Origin: Chloranthus sessilifolius
Taxonomy: Eukaryota; Streptophyta; Magnoliopsida; Chloranthales; Chloranthaceae
Direction: 5' to 3'
Assembly (NCBI GenBank): GCA_021018995.1
Contig: CM037596.1
Span: forward strand, 15,513,501 to 15,577,500
Length of the DNA stretch: 64,000 nt
The notes under the pieces are model-generated. The model saw only the letters and a list, made by a program, of their open reading frames with translations, had not been told where the DNA came from and did no database searches. Shown here piece by piece: positions 46,877-60,688 of the stretch (position 1 is the stretch's first letter; every line of letters begins with the position of its first letter). Both the position numbers and the translations under genes were made by a program.

Positions 46877-47311
46877 TATATGAAAATCATCTCTGAAATT
46901 AAGTTATGATTGCAGGGATGCAATGTGGAACCTATCTGGGTTTTGACCATTTATCTTTCATAAAAGATATTTTTCAATGGTATATCTCATAGTTTAATCC
47001 TTAGATTTGTATTATGAGAAAAATAAACCAAAGATAGGAGAATTTAGTATCTTCATCTTTACCTTTATTTTTGAAATATTAATTAAGCTTTATTTTGTAA
47101 TCAGTAATTATCTTAGCTCACAAAATTGCCTAAATCATAATATTAGTAGGGTACTGTTAAATCTTGGAAGATTTCTTGAGTTCTGTTTCATCTTTTTAGA
47201 TCTTCTACACTAGTCCTCTTGGGAATGATCTCGTACTCCGCACCCACTATCTACAATCTGATTCGTGCGCTTGTGAGTAAAACATCACAATTAAAAAGTA
47301 CATCAAGTTTT

Positions 47312-47329
47312 TGGCACCATAACCGGGGA
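47312..47329 (+). other. Primer binding site of block C
   Basis: TGGCACCATAACCGGGGA, Athila-type, six bases after the LTR. Confidence 0.85.
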
Positions 47330-47689
47330 TTAAATCAAGAAAATCTGAATTTTTTGAAAATAGACAGTTAATTTTAGGAATTTCTGGGATTAAAACAGTA
47401 TTTCTGCTTTAAAAAAAAAAAAATTGAGTATCGATCAATCGACTCCAAAAAAAAAATATCCGCAAATTTTTTTTTTTTTTAAATAATAATAAAATAAAAA
47501 ATAATCTCTTTCTTTCCTGAAACCTCCACTCTACGCGTCATTTGCATGCACACTAGGTCTTCTAAAGAAAGAACTTTAGAGCCTTTAAATTCTGAGATCG
47601 AACGTGCTTGCCGGTCAAATCGTGAGGACACTAGATCAAGGTGACAATTTTCAAGTGAATCATCCACTGAAGTCAATATGACTGACAAC

Positions 47690-49560
47690 ATGAATGGACA
47701 AATCAAACAAGGATAAGAGGAAGAACCAACATTGAGAGAACTGTTTTCTCCAATCACTACAAATACCCCATCATGTATTGTATACCCCGCCACACCTGGC
47801 GGCCGGATTAAAATCCGTATAAATGTCATCCAAATCCTTCCAATCTTTCATGACGTGGGGAGAGATGATCCATACTAGCACGTTAAAGACTTCGTTGAAG
47901 TCTGCTCATCTGTATACCAAAACTTTAGCAAAGAATCTGTTAGGCTACGCGTGTTTCCTTTCTCTATAAAGGATAAAGTAAAAGCTTGGTGAAATTCTTT
48001 ACTATCGGGATCCATAACCACCTGGGATCAGATGGTCAAAAAGTTTCTGTCAAAGTTCTTTCTCATGGCGAAGACGAATACCCTCAGACATGAAATCATG
48101 GACTTCACGCAAGAGAAAGATGAGAGATTCTATGAAGCTTGGGATAGATTCATGGATCTCCTACTCAAATGTCCACATCATGAATTCTCAAAGTGGAGAT
48201 TGGTCCAGTGTTTCTACAATGGACTAAGTCAACCAAGTAGACATCTGGTGGAGTCAATGAATGGTAGAGGATTTCTGAGCCTCAAGGAAACTGAATCTTA
48301 TTGTTTCCTAGAAAAGCTGGCCGAGGATTCCCAGTACTGAGATTTCACAAAGACTCGGGAACAATCAGTCAAATCTTGTGATCGAGTCAGAAATTCAACC
48401 AAGAAGGGAGGACTATACGTAGTAAAGGATTCTCCGAATCTGATGGCTAAAATTAATTTTCTCACTCAGCAAATGGAAGAATTGAAATTGAAGAAGAATG
48501 TGCATATGATAAATACATAACCCGAACCATGTTCAATTTGTGCAAGTCCAATGCATATAGCAAATGACTATCCTTCAATGCAGAACTACCATGAAGATAC
48601 ATCTGAACAGCTAAATATTATGAATAACTACGGGCGAAATCAAGGAAACATTTTCAATGAGAATAACCCAAATAGTTGGAGAAACCACCCAAATTTCTCG
48701 TGGAAACAAGATAATCAAATAACACAGTCTAGACAACAGGGGATGCACTACTATCCCCAACAAAATTTCAACCAAGGACCGCAACAGCACTATAGTCAAG
48801 GACAACTTCAGCAGCAAGGGTTCAATAATCTAAATCAATTTCAATACAATCAAAATCAGGTTGGGCAGCCACGATAATTAAACCAGAATTTTTAGTTTGC
48901 ACAATCAATGGGAGGTTATTAAAACCAACCACAACAAAATTTTGTGCCAACATTTCCACCACCCAAATTTATCAATCCACTGGGAAATGCTGCCCAGCGC
49001 CCTCATACACAAACTCCTTCTACTGAGGACATGTTGAAACTTATCCATTCTCACACATCCTCAATCTCTAAAATAGAGACTCAAATTGGGCAATTGGCAA
49101 CTCTTCTTTGTGAAAGAGAAAAAGGATCGTTTTCCAGCCAACCAATTCCCAACCCAAGGGGTCAGATGGTTGTTAAACAAATACCAACTTCTTCACAAGA
49201 TGATAATCAATAACAAATTCGGTCGATCACAACGTTGAGATTAAGAAAGCAGGTCGATAACAAAGTAGTGTTGTCAGAGGAGAAGGGAAAGTCTGATGGA
49301 GAGAAGAAATTTGAAGAGAAAGAAGAAATGAAGAAAAAGTAAAAGCAAAAGAAACGACAGAAGAAAAGAGTGAACAGAAGAAAAGTTTTGCTCCTAAAGC
49401 ACCATACCCTCAAAGATTGATGGCACCACGAAAAAATCGCGATGTGGAAGGAATAAATGAGATTTTCAAGCAGTTAAAAATTAATATTCCCTTCCTGGAT
49501 GCCATCCGACAAGTGTCTGCTTATGCAAAATTTTTGAAAGAATTGGTCACAATCAAAAGA
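47690..49560 (+). pseudogene. gag remnant, first copy in block C
   Basis: Matches the gag at 54785 piece by piece: 'MVKKFLSKFFLMAKTNTLRH', 'DERFYEAWDRFMDLLLKCPH', 'EKLAEDSQY', the Gln-rich tail, and at the end '[20 protein letters not shown]', the usual Athila gag/protease boundary text. Broken, several breaks. Confidence 0.8.
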
Positions 49561-49884
49561 AAGACTAATATTCGTTAGAAAGGTTAGAAACTCGATTTGT
49601 TATAAGCGAAACTCCCAATTAAATACAAGGAGTTCCTACAATCTCAATCATCATCGATACATCGGACCCTTTTTTAGGATCGAGTGTTAATTGTTCTTTT
49701 ACTGTTATAAATTGATCTTTTCATGACACGCCATTTATCGGTCGCTTATCGAAATTGTCATGTCTCATCAAGATGTTTCACTTTCGATGGATTCTTTTAT
49801 AATTTGTTGATTTAAAGCCTCGAATCAATCTGGTATTCGAAAGGCGACGTCATGCAATTGAGCGTTTTTGAAAAAGAATAAGTC

Positions 49885-52464
49885 AAGATGTAATCTACTA
49901 TGCAAGTTGCACTCAATCAATGCCCAGGGCTTGAACTATTTCAATCACCGAAGGAACTTTAGCTGTAGTTTTCGTTGATAAATTTCCCCGATCCTATTTA
50001 TTAGGTCAGTGGTATTTATCACGCCGCTTTACATTATCTATTCGCTAAGAAAGATGCTAAAGCACGCTTAATCAAATGGATCTTGTTATTGCAAGAGTTG
50101 TTCTTAGATCAATGGTATGGTAATTGCTCGGTGACTAAGTAATTGATAAGATCCACATACCAAGGCAGGCAGTCAATCCCGAACAACTGTTCATCCGGGA
50201 AGTGCTCTAAGATCTAAACATGATCGTCAGATTTCTCAATAATTATTCGTGACAAGTGATCTGCCATCACATCTTCTAAGCCTTTCTTGTCTTTGATTTT
50301 CAAATCAAACTCTTGCAACAACAAGATCCATCTGATTAAGCGTGCTTTAGCATCTTTCTTAGTGAATAGATAACGTAGGGCAGCGTAATCTGTAAATACC
50401 ATGACTTTAGACTCTAATAAATAGGATCGAAATTTATCTAACGTAAAACTACCATCAAAAGTTCCTTTTCGATAATCGAGTAGTTCAACTGGGCATCGTT
50501 GAGAGTGCGACTCGCATAGTAGATTACATGCAATAATTTTTCTATTCTTTGTCCCAGAACAACTCCAATTGCATAATCAGAGGCGTCGCACATAATTTCG
50601 AACGGAAAGTCTTAGTTCGGAGATTGAATTATCGGGGCTTTTATCAACTCAGCCTTGATGGTTTCAAAGGCTTGCAAACATTTATCGTCAAAGATGAATG
50701 GGACATCTTTTGAAAGTAAGTTACATAGCGGTCGCACTATCTTGCTGAAATCTTTAATAAAATACCGAAAAAACTCGGCGTGTCCCAGAAAAGATCTTAT
50801 TTCCTTAACTGTCCTCGGTGGTGGTAGATTGGCAATTAAATCAACTTTAGCCTTATCGACCTCAATACCCTGGGACGATATGATGTGTCCTAAAATAATG
50901 CCATCTTCAACCATGAAGTGACATTTTTCTCAGTTAAGAATAAAGTTCTTCTCCTGGCATCTTGCAAGCACTAGCGACAAATGATTCAAGCAGTCGGCGA
51001 AACTGTTTCCATGGATTGAGAAGTTGTCCATGAAAACTTCGAGGAATCATTCGACCATATCCTAAAAAATACTCAGCATACATCTTTGGAATGTAGCTGG
51101 TGTATTATAAAGCCCAAACGGCATTCGTCGGTAGGAGAAAGTACCAAAAGGACATGTGAACGTGATTTTCTCTTGATCCTTAGGTGCAATGACTATTGGT
51201 TATAATCGAAATAGCCATCGAGGAAGCAATAGTAATCATGCCCGACCAGTCTTTCTAACATCTGATCGATAAACAGAAGTGGAAAGTGATCTTTCCTTGT
51301 CATCAAATTTAACTTCTGATAATCGATACACACTCTCCAACCTGTTTGAATTTTTGTAGGAATGAGTTCGTTGTCCTCATTCTTCACCACTGTGACTCCC
51401 GACTTCTTAGGGACCACTTGTGTGGGGCTAACCCATTTACTGTCAGAGATGGGGTATATGATTCCAGCATCTAAAAGTTTTATTACCTCATTTCGGACCA
51501 CGTCTTGTATTATAGGGTTCAGTCTCCTCTGTGGTTCCCTAGAGGGCTTAGCATTGTCTTCCAAATAGATTCAGTGCATACACACCGTCGGACTAATGCC
51601 TTTGACATCTTTTATCGACCATTCGATGGAAATGTTGTGATCTTTGAGCACATTCATGAGTTGGCCTTCCTGATTTGCATTCAATTTTGATGAGATTATG
51701 ACGGGTTGAGTTTCATTCTCCCCTAGGTAGGCATACTTAAGATTTTTCGGAAGAGGTTTAAGTTCTAATGACACTTTCTCCTCCTCTTTCGGTTTTTTCT
51801 TGCTTAATTCAATTTGAACTCCAAAATCTCTATTCTTTTCTTCTCCCAGAAGCGGTGTGGAGTCCAACATTTGATTCACTTCTTGGAACATCAAATCTAC
51901 ATCAAAATTTTCTCCAAAATGTGTAAGACAAGCTGCTAAAGGATCTTCAATTTCGGATGCATGAAATGTTTCTTCCACGATTTCATCGATTATGTAGGCT
52001 TGTGCATGCTCGTCATCCTCCATGGGTTGCTTGGCAATATTAAAGATGTTGAGTTCCACTATCATATTCCCGAATGACAGATTCATGATCCCGTTTTGAC
52101 AATTGATTAGCGCATTGGAGGTTGCTAGGAATGGTCTTCCTAGAATCACCGAAATGCTATTCTTCAAATTTGGTACCGATTCAGTGTCTAAAATAACAAA
52201 ATCTACAGAAAAGTAGAAAGAATCCACCTTGATGAGGACATCTTCTACAATTCCTCGAAGAATCTTTATTGACCGATCAGCTAACTGAAGGGTCATCGCA
52301 GTGGACTTAAGCTCTCTCAATTTAAGCTCCTTGTAAACAAAGTAAGGCAACAAATTGACACTCGCTCCTAAATCCAAAAGGGCCTGATCAATGCGGTTAT
52401 CGCCGATGACGATTGAGATTATAGGACAACCTGGGTCCTTATATTTAATTGAAAAAAATCTCAA
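49885..52464 (-). pseudogene. Athila protease-RT-RNase H pieces, mostly inverted
   Basis: On the minus strand 52464-51571 reads an aspartic protease region ('DQALLDLGASVNLLP', 'NSISVILGRPFLATSNALIN'). Then come RT pieces ('VVPKKSGVTVVKNE', 'TGWRVCIDYQKLN', 'EVDKAKVDLIANLPPPRTVK') and RNase H ('[20 protein letters not shown]', 'VMADHLSRI') down to 50214. A short RNase H piece in plus orientation lies at 49885-50100, so the RNase H region is present as inverted copies about 200 bp apart. Opposite orientation to the surrounding LTRs and gag. Broken. Confidence 0.8.
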
Positions 52465-52499
52465 ATATAAAATCCTCTTTCATCTATCTTCACATGAAA

Positions 52500-52933
52500 A
52501 ATAAAAAATCTCATAATGCATTATTGATCCAAAATGAATAAAATCTCAATACAATTTAATTTCATATATAGATTTGGGATCAAGGGCGACTAACACTTGA
52601 TCCATTCAAATAAAATCATTTCAGAAAGTCTTGGGTAAAATTTCCAAACTCAGAATTTCAATTGAATCAAGATTAAGGGCATGATCTTCATTTTTTTGAC
52701 TTTAGGGAGTAATGATAAAATTCCATCACAGATAAGCTTCCATCGCATAACTATTTTCAACCGATTTTGGCCATGATTTCATGGCATTGGAAAGATGGCG
52801 CAACCATAGCTTTACAATCTTAAAATTTCACGATCTCGACTTTAAAGGTCCAATTTTGAATGAACACTGTTAGATCCCATCTGCAGTGTTTGACATTATT
52901 TTCGAAATTCTTGGGCTATTTTATGCATGCTCC
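52500..52933 (-). repeat. Decayed Athila-type LTR remnant, minus orientation
   Basis: Follows, in compressed form, the B-type LTR read on the minus strand: 'ATATAGATTTGGGATCAAGG', a ferrying hairpin-like 'CTTGATCC', then 'GTGTTTGACATTATTTTCGA' and 'ATTCTTGGGCTATTTTATGC'. It precedes the inverted pol, as a 5' LTR would. Confidence 0.6.
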
Positions 52934-54633
52934 AGTAGTGAAATATGATGATATTTTACCCCTAAATACTTACATTTAGTCATCTGATGAAAGCTATCTA
53001 ATGAGAATTACTAGATTTGAAGTGTTTCAGGTGAATATAATCCAAATGCATAAAACAGCCCAAGATTTCCAAAAATAATGTCAAACACTGCAACCTTGGG
53101 TCATTGAGAACTTAGTGCGACTCGCAGCTCAATTTGGACCTTTAAGACGTCAGATTCGTGAAATTGTTAAAACACAAAAGTTGTAGAAATCTTTGTCATC
53201 TTTCTACGGCCATAAGAATCATGTCAATCTGAGTTCGGAATAGAAAGTTATGGCCGAACTACCGAGGAAGTATCTGATGGAGAGTTGGGCTGAAGTTCAC
53301 GAAAATCTGGGAAGGTCAATTGATCGACCTTTCAGTCGATCGATCAACGGAAATGATGGAGTTTGAGACGGAAAAGACTTCTAATGTAGATTTATAGGGA
53401 GTCGATCAATCGACTTCCTCTAGTCGATTGATCGACCCTGGCAGTTCTGGTTAGGAAAGCTGTGAGACTTGGAGAATATTTAAAGCCAAAACAAACAACA
53501 CGTTGGGAGATATTTTTATTTTTTCATAGAGGTAGATAGACATAGAGATAGAGATTTTATTTTGAGAGCTTTGTTGTTCTTTTACCTTCTTGTTCTAGCA
53601 TTCCTTTCTTCGGAGAATTTTATTTTTGCTCAATTAATTCCTAATTTAATTTGGAGATTAGTAGAGAGTATTTTTAACTTCGTTTTGAAAGATTATTATA
53701 CTCGTGGATTAAGTTTGGATCAAGGAATTGCTATTAAAGGTTGAGGTATTTTTAAATAATTTGATCAATGTTATTTCAATTATTACCTTTTTATGTCATT
53801 TAATTACAACATGTGTGGCTAATTTCTTAGAGATGGGGATCTAATGATTCCCATCTGAGAGATGTACTTCTAATAGTATAGATCTAGGATTAAACTTTGA
53901 GATTTTATTTTATGGTTATTATGCTATCACGAACGGATGAAATCTCTGCCACTAACTGAGATCGAGTGTGCCAAGTCATGCCCTGGATCTTGGATCTGTA
54001 ATGGTAATTTTATCTTAATTACTCCCTAATCTGAAATCAAGTGTGTCAAGTCATGCCCTTAATCTCAGATCTATGGTGGTATTCTTGTTGGAATTTTTTA
54101 CCCACTTTGGAAATAATTTTTATTTGTAATCTGGGATCAAGTGTGCCGAGTCATGCCCTTGATCCCAGATCTATATATGGAAATCATCTCTGAAATTAAG
54201 TTCTGATTGCAGGGATGCAATGTGAAACCTATCCGGATTTTGACCATTTATCTTCTATAAAAGATGTTTTTCAATGGTATATCTCAAAGTTTAATCCTTA
54301 GATTTGTATTACAGGAAGAACAAACTAAAGATAGGAGGATTTAGTATCTTCATCTCTACCTTCATTTTTGAATTATCAATTATTTCTACCTTTATTTTTG
54401 AGTTATCAATTAAACTTTATTTTGTAGTCAGTAATTATCTTATCTCATAAAATTGCCTCAATCATAATATTGGTAGGGTACTATTAGATCTTGGTAGATT
54501 TCTTGAGTTACTGTTTCATCTTTTTAGATCTTCTAAATTAGTCCTCGTGAGAACGATCTCGTACTCCGCACCCACTACCTACAATCTGATTCGTTCGCTT
54601 GCGAGTAAAATATTACAAGTAAAATTTACATCA
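52934..54633 (+). repeat. Second plus-strand LTR inside block C
   Basis: AGTAGTGAAATATGATGATA ... TTTACATCA, 1.7 kb, with dyad pairs (53315-53350, 53400-53440), hairpins (about 53955-54180) and the U5 end, then part of a primer site at 54637. Confidence 0.88.
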
Positions 54634-54784
54634 AGTTTTTGGCGTCGTTTGCATGCACACTAGGTCTTCTAAAGAAATAACTTTAGAGCATTTAAATTCT
54701 GAGATCGAATGTGCTTGTCGGTAAAATCGTAAGGACGCTAGATCAAGGCGACAATTTTTAAGTGAACCATCCACTGAAGTCAAT

Positions 54785-56530
54785 ATGGCTGACAACATGA
54801 ATGGACAAATCGAACAAGGACAAGAGGAGGAATCAACATTGAGAGAATTATTTTCTCAAATCACTACAAATACCCCATCATGCATTGTATACCCCGCCAA
54901 ACCGGGCGGCCGATTTGAAATCCGTATAAATGTCATCCAAATCCTTCCAATCTTTCATGACATGGAGAGAGAAGATCCATACCAGCATGTTAAAGACTTC
55001 GTCGAAGTCTGCTCATCTGCACACCAAAACTTCAGCGAAATATCTGTTCGACTAAGCTTGTTTCCTTTCTCTATAAAGGATAAAGCAAAAGCTTGGTTAA
55101 ATTCTCTACCATCGAGACCTATAACCACCTGGGATCATATGGTCAAAAAGTTTCTGTCAAAATTCTTCCCCATGGTAAAGACGAATGCCCTCAGACGTGA
55201 AATCACGGATTTTACACAAGAGGAAGATGAGAGATTCAATGAAGCTTGGGATAGAGTCATGGATCTCCTTCTCAAATGTCCACACCATGGATACTCAAAG
55301 TGGAGATTGGTTCAATATTTCTACAATGAACTAAGTCAACCAAATAGGCATCTGGTGGAGTCAATGAATGGCGGAGGATTCTTGAGCCTCAAGAAAACTG
55401 AATCTTATTATTTCCTAGAAAAGCTGGCCGAGGATTCCCAGCATTGGGATTTCACAAAGACTCGGGAACAACCAGTCAAAGCTCGTGATCAAGCCAAAAA
55501 TTCAACCATGAAGGGAGGACTATATGTAGTAAAGGATTCTCCGGATCTGATGGCTAAAATTGATTTCCTCACTCAGCAAGTGGAAGAATTGAAATTGAAG
55601 AAGAATGTGCATATGATAAATACACAACCCGAGCCATGTTCAATTTGTGCAAGTCCAATGCATATAACAAATGACTATCCTTCAATGCAGAACTACCATG
55701 AAGACATATCTGAACAGCTAAATATTATGAATAACTATGGGCGGAATAAAGGAAACGTTTTCAATGAGAATAACCTAAATAGTTGGAGAACCCTCCCAAA
55801 TTTCTCGTAGAAATAAGATAATCAAAGAACACAGCCCAGGAAATAGAGGACGAACTTCTATCCCCAACAAAATTTCAACCAAGGACCGCAGCAAAACTAT
55901 GGTCAATGACAATTTCAACAGCAAGGATTCAATAATTTAAATCAATTTCAATATAATTAAAATCAGGTTGGGCAGCCACGACAATTAAATCAGAATTTTC
56001 AGTTTGCACAACCAATGGGAGGTTATCAAAACCAACCACAACAAAATTTTGTGCCAACATTTCCACCACCCGGATTTAACAATCCGCTGGGAAATGCTGC
56101 CCAATGTCCTCATACACAAACTCCTTCTACTGAGGACCTGTTGAAACTTATCCATTCTCGCACATCCTCAATCTCTAAAATAGAGACCCAAATTGGATAA
56201 TTGGCAACTCTTCTCTGTGAAAGAGAAAAATGATCGTTTCCTAACCAACCAGTTCCTAACCCAAGGGGTCAGATGGTTATTGAACAAACACCAACTTTCT
56301 CACAAGACGATAATCAATAACAAATTTGGGTGATCACAAAGTTGATATCTGGAAAGCAGGTCGATAACAAAGTAGTATTGCCAAAGGAGGAAGGAGAGTC
56401 TGATGGAGAAAAAAAATTTGAAGAGAAAGAAGAAATTGAAGAAAAATTACAAGCAAAGGAAACGACAAAAGAAAAGAGTTAACAGAAGAAAAATTTTGTT
56501 CCTAAAGCACCGTACCAGCAAAGATTGATG
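54785..56530 (+). pseudogene. gag, second copy in block C
   Basis: A 341-codon open stretch (54785-55810, MADNMNGQIEQGQEEESTLR) carries the Retrotrans_gag-type core: 'GGRFEIRINVIQILPIFHDM', 'LSLFPFSIKDKAKAWLNSLP', 'RREITDFTQEEDERFNEAWD', 'GGGFLSLKKTESYYFLEKLA', a coiled 'VEELKLKKN' segment and a 'CSICASPMH' word where a knuckle may have been. The Gln/Asn-rich tail continues in pieces to about 56530. Gag would build the particle. This is the best-kept retroelement protein of the window, but the tail is broken. Confidence 0.85.
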
Positions 56531-56589
56531 GCACCATAAAAAAATCGCGATGTGATTTTCAACCAATTAAAAATTAATATTCCCTTTCT

Positions 56590-57075
56590 GGATGCCATCC
56601 GACAAGTACCTGCTCATGGGTACTTGTCGCTAAAACTGAACAATGCTCTGTGGGCGTATCAAATTGCATTTAAAACTTCGATTGGCATGTCACCTTATCG
56701 GTTGGTCTTTGGTAAAAGTTGTCACCTCCCGATTGAACTGGAATATCGAGCATTTTGGGCCATCAAATCATTGAATTTTGATCTCCCGAAATCTGGTAAC
56801 CGGAGGAGTTTGCAAATAAATGAATTGGAAGAAATCCGTGCTGACGCATATGACTGTGCTAAATCTTACAAGGACCGTATGAAACGGGTTCATGATCAAT
56901 CTATTTTACGTAAATCTTTTGTTATTGGTCAGCAGGTTCTACTATACAATTCCCGACTTCACCTATTTCCAGGAAAACTAAAAACCCGTTGGAGTGGTCC
57001 ATTCAAAATCTCTCTAATACTTTCCAATGGAGCGGTTGATGTTATCAATCTTAGACATGGGAATATCTTTTGAGT
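56590..57075 (+). pseudogene. Athila integrase C-terminal part
   Basis: Reads '[20 protein letters not shown]', '[20 protein letters not shown]', '[12 protein letters not shown]', '[20 protein letters not shown]': the conserved end of Athila integrase (W-A-Y, SPY-LVFGK-CHLP-E-E, GKLKSRW-GPF). It directly follows gag, without protease or RT between. Fossil. Confidence 0.88.
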
Positions 57076-59348
57076 TAATGGTCAAAGATTAAAACTTTTC
57101 CTAGAGGATACAATTGCATTCTCTGACACTCTTTCCTTGAGTGATCCAATGGTTCACCCTGACTGAGCAATTCATATGGTCTAGCTATCGACATTAAACT
57201 AGCGCTCATTGGGAGGCAACCTAATTTTGTTTGATTTTATTTTATTTTATTTTATTTAAAAAATTAAAAAAAGATGGTTAGATACACCTATTTTTATGGT
57301 TGATTATGATTTTGATAGTGTTATTCGAGTAAGTATTTTGTTAGTTTTGATAATCCCCTCACTATTATTGACATTTTTTTCGTGTGAAGAGAATGCTTGG
57401 ATATACTGGTATATTTTCATGCAGGTTTAGGGGAGAATTTTTCCTACCTCTCCCCTTTTCAAGTGCTATCAAGCGCCTCAAATCATTACTCCAGGTATGT
57501 TTTCTCACTTTAATCTAATATTTTATTTATTGTCAACAATGAGGACATTATTTTGTTTAAGTTTGGGGGTGTAGTTTGTGTGATTTTATTATTTTGGTAC
57601 CTCTAAAATATAAATAAATAAATAAAATAATAATAATAATAATTTTTGGAGCTATCACACATGTTATTTTACGATTATTTTTAAACTTTAGTTGATGATG
57701 CATGTGAATTTAATTTTGAAAATAACTATGCCATATTTTGATTGCTTCTATCTAGGATGATAAAATCTAATGTAATAAATTGAGGATAGTCCTGAAATTT
57801 ATGCCTAGACATTTTTTACACTTATACCAATCTAAGATCTAGAAATTAAGGAACCAGTTTGAACTTTGAATCTTAGGTTCTTAGTGGAGACTAAACCCGG
57901 TGAGCTTTAGAGCTAATTTCATATCCTTGATGAGAGTTTACATAAACTCGGAGTTGTCTTTGAATATAAATTATTTTTGCATAATCTCATACATTTTATT
58001 TTGACTTGTGACTTTGCATGATATTAAATTTATATTATTGTGTTAGAACGTACTGTATATCTACTCAAGACAAATAGGTAAGGTTACCATCTTTTAAGGA
58101 CATGATTGAAGGCCATCTTTGGCTCGTTTGTGCTTAAAATATCTCACCTTATATAAATTTATCCTTCTAGTATCCCTTCGAGCTTATTAAAAATTTGCCT
58201 TTATATATTCTTTGGTAAGCCACGTTAACCTTTACCCTTGCACCATTTCTGAAAATTCAGCCTTACCCTCCTTATTTATGAGAAATTAGGAACAAGAGAT
58301 GAGAATGAATGAAAAGAGAGTAAGTGGAGAGATATCGAGTTGTGGTATTTACTGAGAATGTATGGTAGAAAAATAATAATAATAATTTATTTTTTTTTAA
58401 AAAGGAAGGGAGAAAAAGAAAACTATAAAAAATAATAAAAAATATGAGGTGCTTCAAGAAAATGAAATTCAAAAGGAAAAAAATAGTGAGAGATTAGAAA
58501 AGAAAAAGAAGAGAACTAGAAAAATCAAAAGTTAGTTTCTTTTTCGATTTCTCAGAAATTTTGAATCCCAACTTTCATTTCCTTTTTACCCTTACCTGAG
58601 CCCCATTACAACCCTAAAAAGACCTTCATGATCTGATCTTGCATTGGTAACTACCTTGTGGAGAGTGAATATGTGATACCTATGATACTTGATATGACAT
58701 GCGTAGGATATACAAATATATGTTCTTATGAGATTTACTTTTGTTCATTGATTATATCATGTTTCTTCTATCATGTGAGACCTTTTTTATTTGCTTTGTA
58801 TTGATCTCTCACATGTCTGCGAAAACTTATCCATCATCAGAGTGATTCTATTTCGAGAGTTTACCTAAAGTGAGGATTGAGTCGAGACAATAGATCCGAT
58901 GGTTTCCCGTTTGAACTAGTTCCGAGATAGATGAATCTTGATTTGGGTATGCACACACTTCACGTTTAGGCATGAATGGATGAGTTATCTAACAATTTGA
59001 GCATTAGATTAATTTGAATGGACACTAGCATGATTGACATGACATTAATATTTAAGATTAATGATTCACATATTAAAATAATTAATGTTTTTGTTTTTGG
59101 ATAGTATATATGTTATAAAAAAAGATCATGTTTTGAAAAATTAATTTTGCCGATGGTTTGAAATTTTTAAAAGTTTGTGGGTAACTTCACTGTAAGCCTT
59201 CAGGAGACACAACTCCTCCACTAGGGATCACCTAGGGGTTCAAAAGCTTGTTGCACAGGTTAAGTGCAATCGTACTCCCTACGAAAGTAGCATTTATCTT
59301 CTTTAGTTTGCTTTGCTCGAGGACTAGCAAAGTGTAGGTTTAGGGGCA
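57076..59348 (+). other. 3' untranslated region of block C
   Basis: Long non-coding stretch usual between integrase and 3' LTR in this group: 'GAGGACATTATTTTGTTTAA' then TTTGGGGGTG (57.57 kb), a region near 57.85-59.3 kb co-linear with element B (inverted), and the polypurine tract GGTTTAGGGGCA just before the LTR. Confidence 0.75.
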
Positions 59349-60688
59349 TGATGAGTAGTGAAATATGATGATATTTTACCCCTAAATACTTACATTTAGC
59401 CGTCCGATGAAGGCTATCTAATGAGAATTACTAGATTTGAAGTGTTTCTGGTAAATACAATCCAAATGTATAAGACGGCCCAAGAATTCTGAAAATAATG
59501 TCAAACACTGCAACCTTGGGTCATTGAGAACTTAGTGCGACTTGCAGCTCAATTTGGACCTTCAAGATGTTAGATTCATGAAATTGCTAAAACACAAACG
59601 TTGTAGAGCTTTCTGTCATCTTTCTAATGCCATAAGAATCATGTCAATCTGAGTTCGGGATAGAAAGTTATGGCTAAAATATCAAGGCTATATCTGGGAA
59701 GGGCGATTGATCGACCTTTCAGTCGATCGATCGACCGAAATGATGGAGTTTGAGATGGAAGAGACTTCTAATGCAGATTTATAGAGAGTCGATCGATCGA
59801 CTTCCTCTAGTCGATTGATCGACCCTGGCAGTTCGGGTTAGGAAAGCTGCGAGACTTGGAGAGTATTTAAAGTCAAAACAAACAACACGTTGGAGAGTAT
59901 TTATGCTATCATGAACGGATGAAATTCCCGCCACTAACAGAGATCGAGTGTGCCGAATCATGCCCTCGATCTCAGATCTGTGACGATAATTTTACCCCAA
60001 TCATTGTTATATGATCTTTTTATTTTTATTGTGTGGATCTACTTACGATTAGATCTGGGATCGAGTGTGCCGAGTCATGCCCTGGATCTTGGATCTGTAA
60101 TGATAATTTTATCTTAATTACTCTCTAATCTGAAATCAAGTGTGTCGAGTCATGTCCTTGATCTCAGATCTATGGTGGTATTCTTGTTAGAATTTTTTAC
60201 CCACTTTAGGGATGATTTTTATTTATAATCTGAGATCAACTGTGCTGAGTCATGCCCTTGATCCCAGATTTATATATGAAAATCATCTCTGAAATTAAGT
60301 TCTGATTGCAAGGATGCAATATGGAACCTATCTGGGTTTTGACCATTTATCTTCCATAAAAGATACTTTTCAATGATATATCTCATAGTTTAATCCTTAG
60401 ATTTGTATTATGGGAAGAACAAACTAAAGATAGGAGGATTTAGTATCTTCATCTTTACCTTTATTTTTGAATTATCAATTAAGCTTTATTTTGTAGTCAG
60501 TAATTATCTTAGCTCACAAAACTGCCTAAATCATAATATTGGTAGGGTACTGTTAAATCTTGGTAGATTTCTTGAGTTATTGTTTCATCTTTTTAGATCT
60601 TTTACATTAGTCCTCGTGGGAACGATCTCGTACTCCGCACCCACTATCTACAATCTAATTCGTGCGCTTGCGAGTAAAACCTACATCA
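59349..60688 (+). repeat. 3' LTR of block C
   Basis: TGATGAGTAGTGAAATATGA ... AACCTACATCA, 1340 bp, ending at the GCATC duplication. Dyad pairs at about 59703-59736 and 59787-59823. Confidence 0.9.

Larger units (their letters stand above)
45512..47305 (+). repeat. 5' LTR of block C
   Basis: TGATGAGTAGTGAAATATGA ... AGTACATCA, 1794 bp, followed by the primer site. U3 dyad pairs, TATA-like box, R-U5 hairpins and the conserved U5 end (47230-47285) are all visible. Confidence 0.92.
45512..60688 (+). mobile_element. Composite Athila-like block C inserted in element F
   Basis: Flanked by GCATC at 45507-45511 and 60689-60693, so it occupies one target site. Order: LTR (45512-47305), primer site, gag, RNase H piece, then pol and a decayed LTR in the opposite orientation (50.2-52.93 kb), a second plus-strand LTR (52934-54633), second gag, integrase C-terminus, 3' untranslated region, 3' LTR (59349-60688). 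In a sampled ~230-bp stretch the outer LTRs differ at about 19 positions, suggesting a few million years. The block is a mosaic and is broken in many places. Confidence 0.85.

Noticed and set aside
47479-47829. 115-codon minus-strand frame in the block C leader
   Set aside because: Antisense shadow of gag leader sequence.
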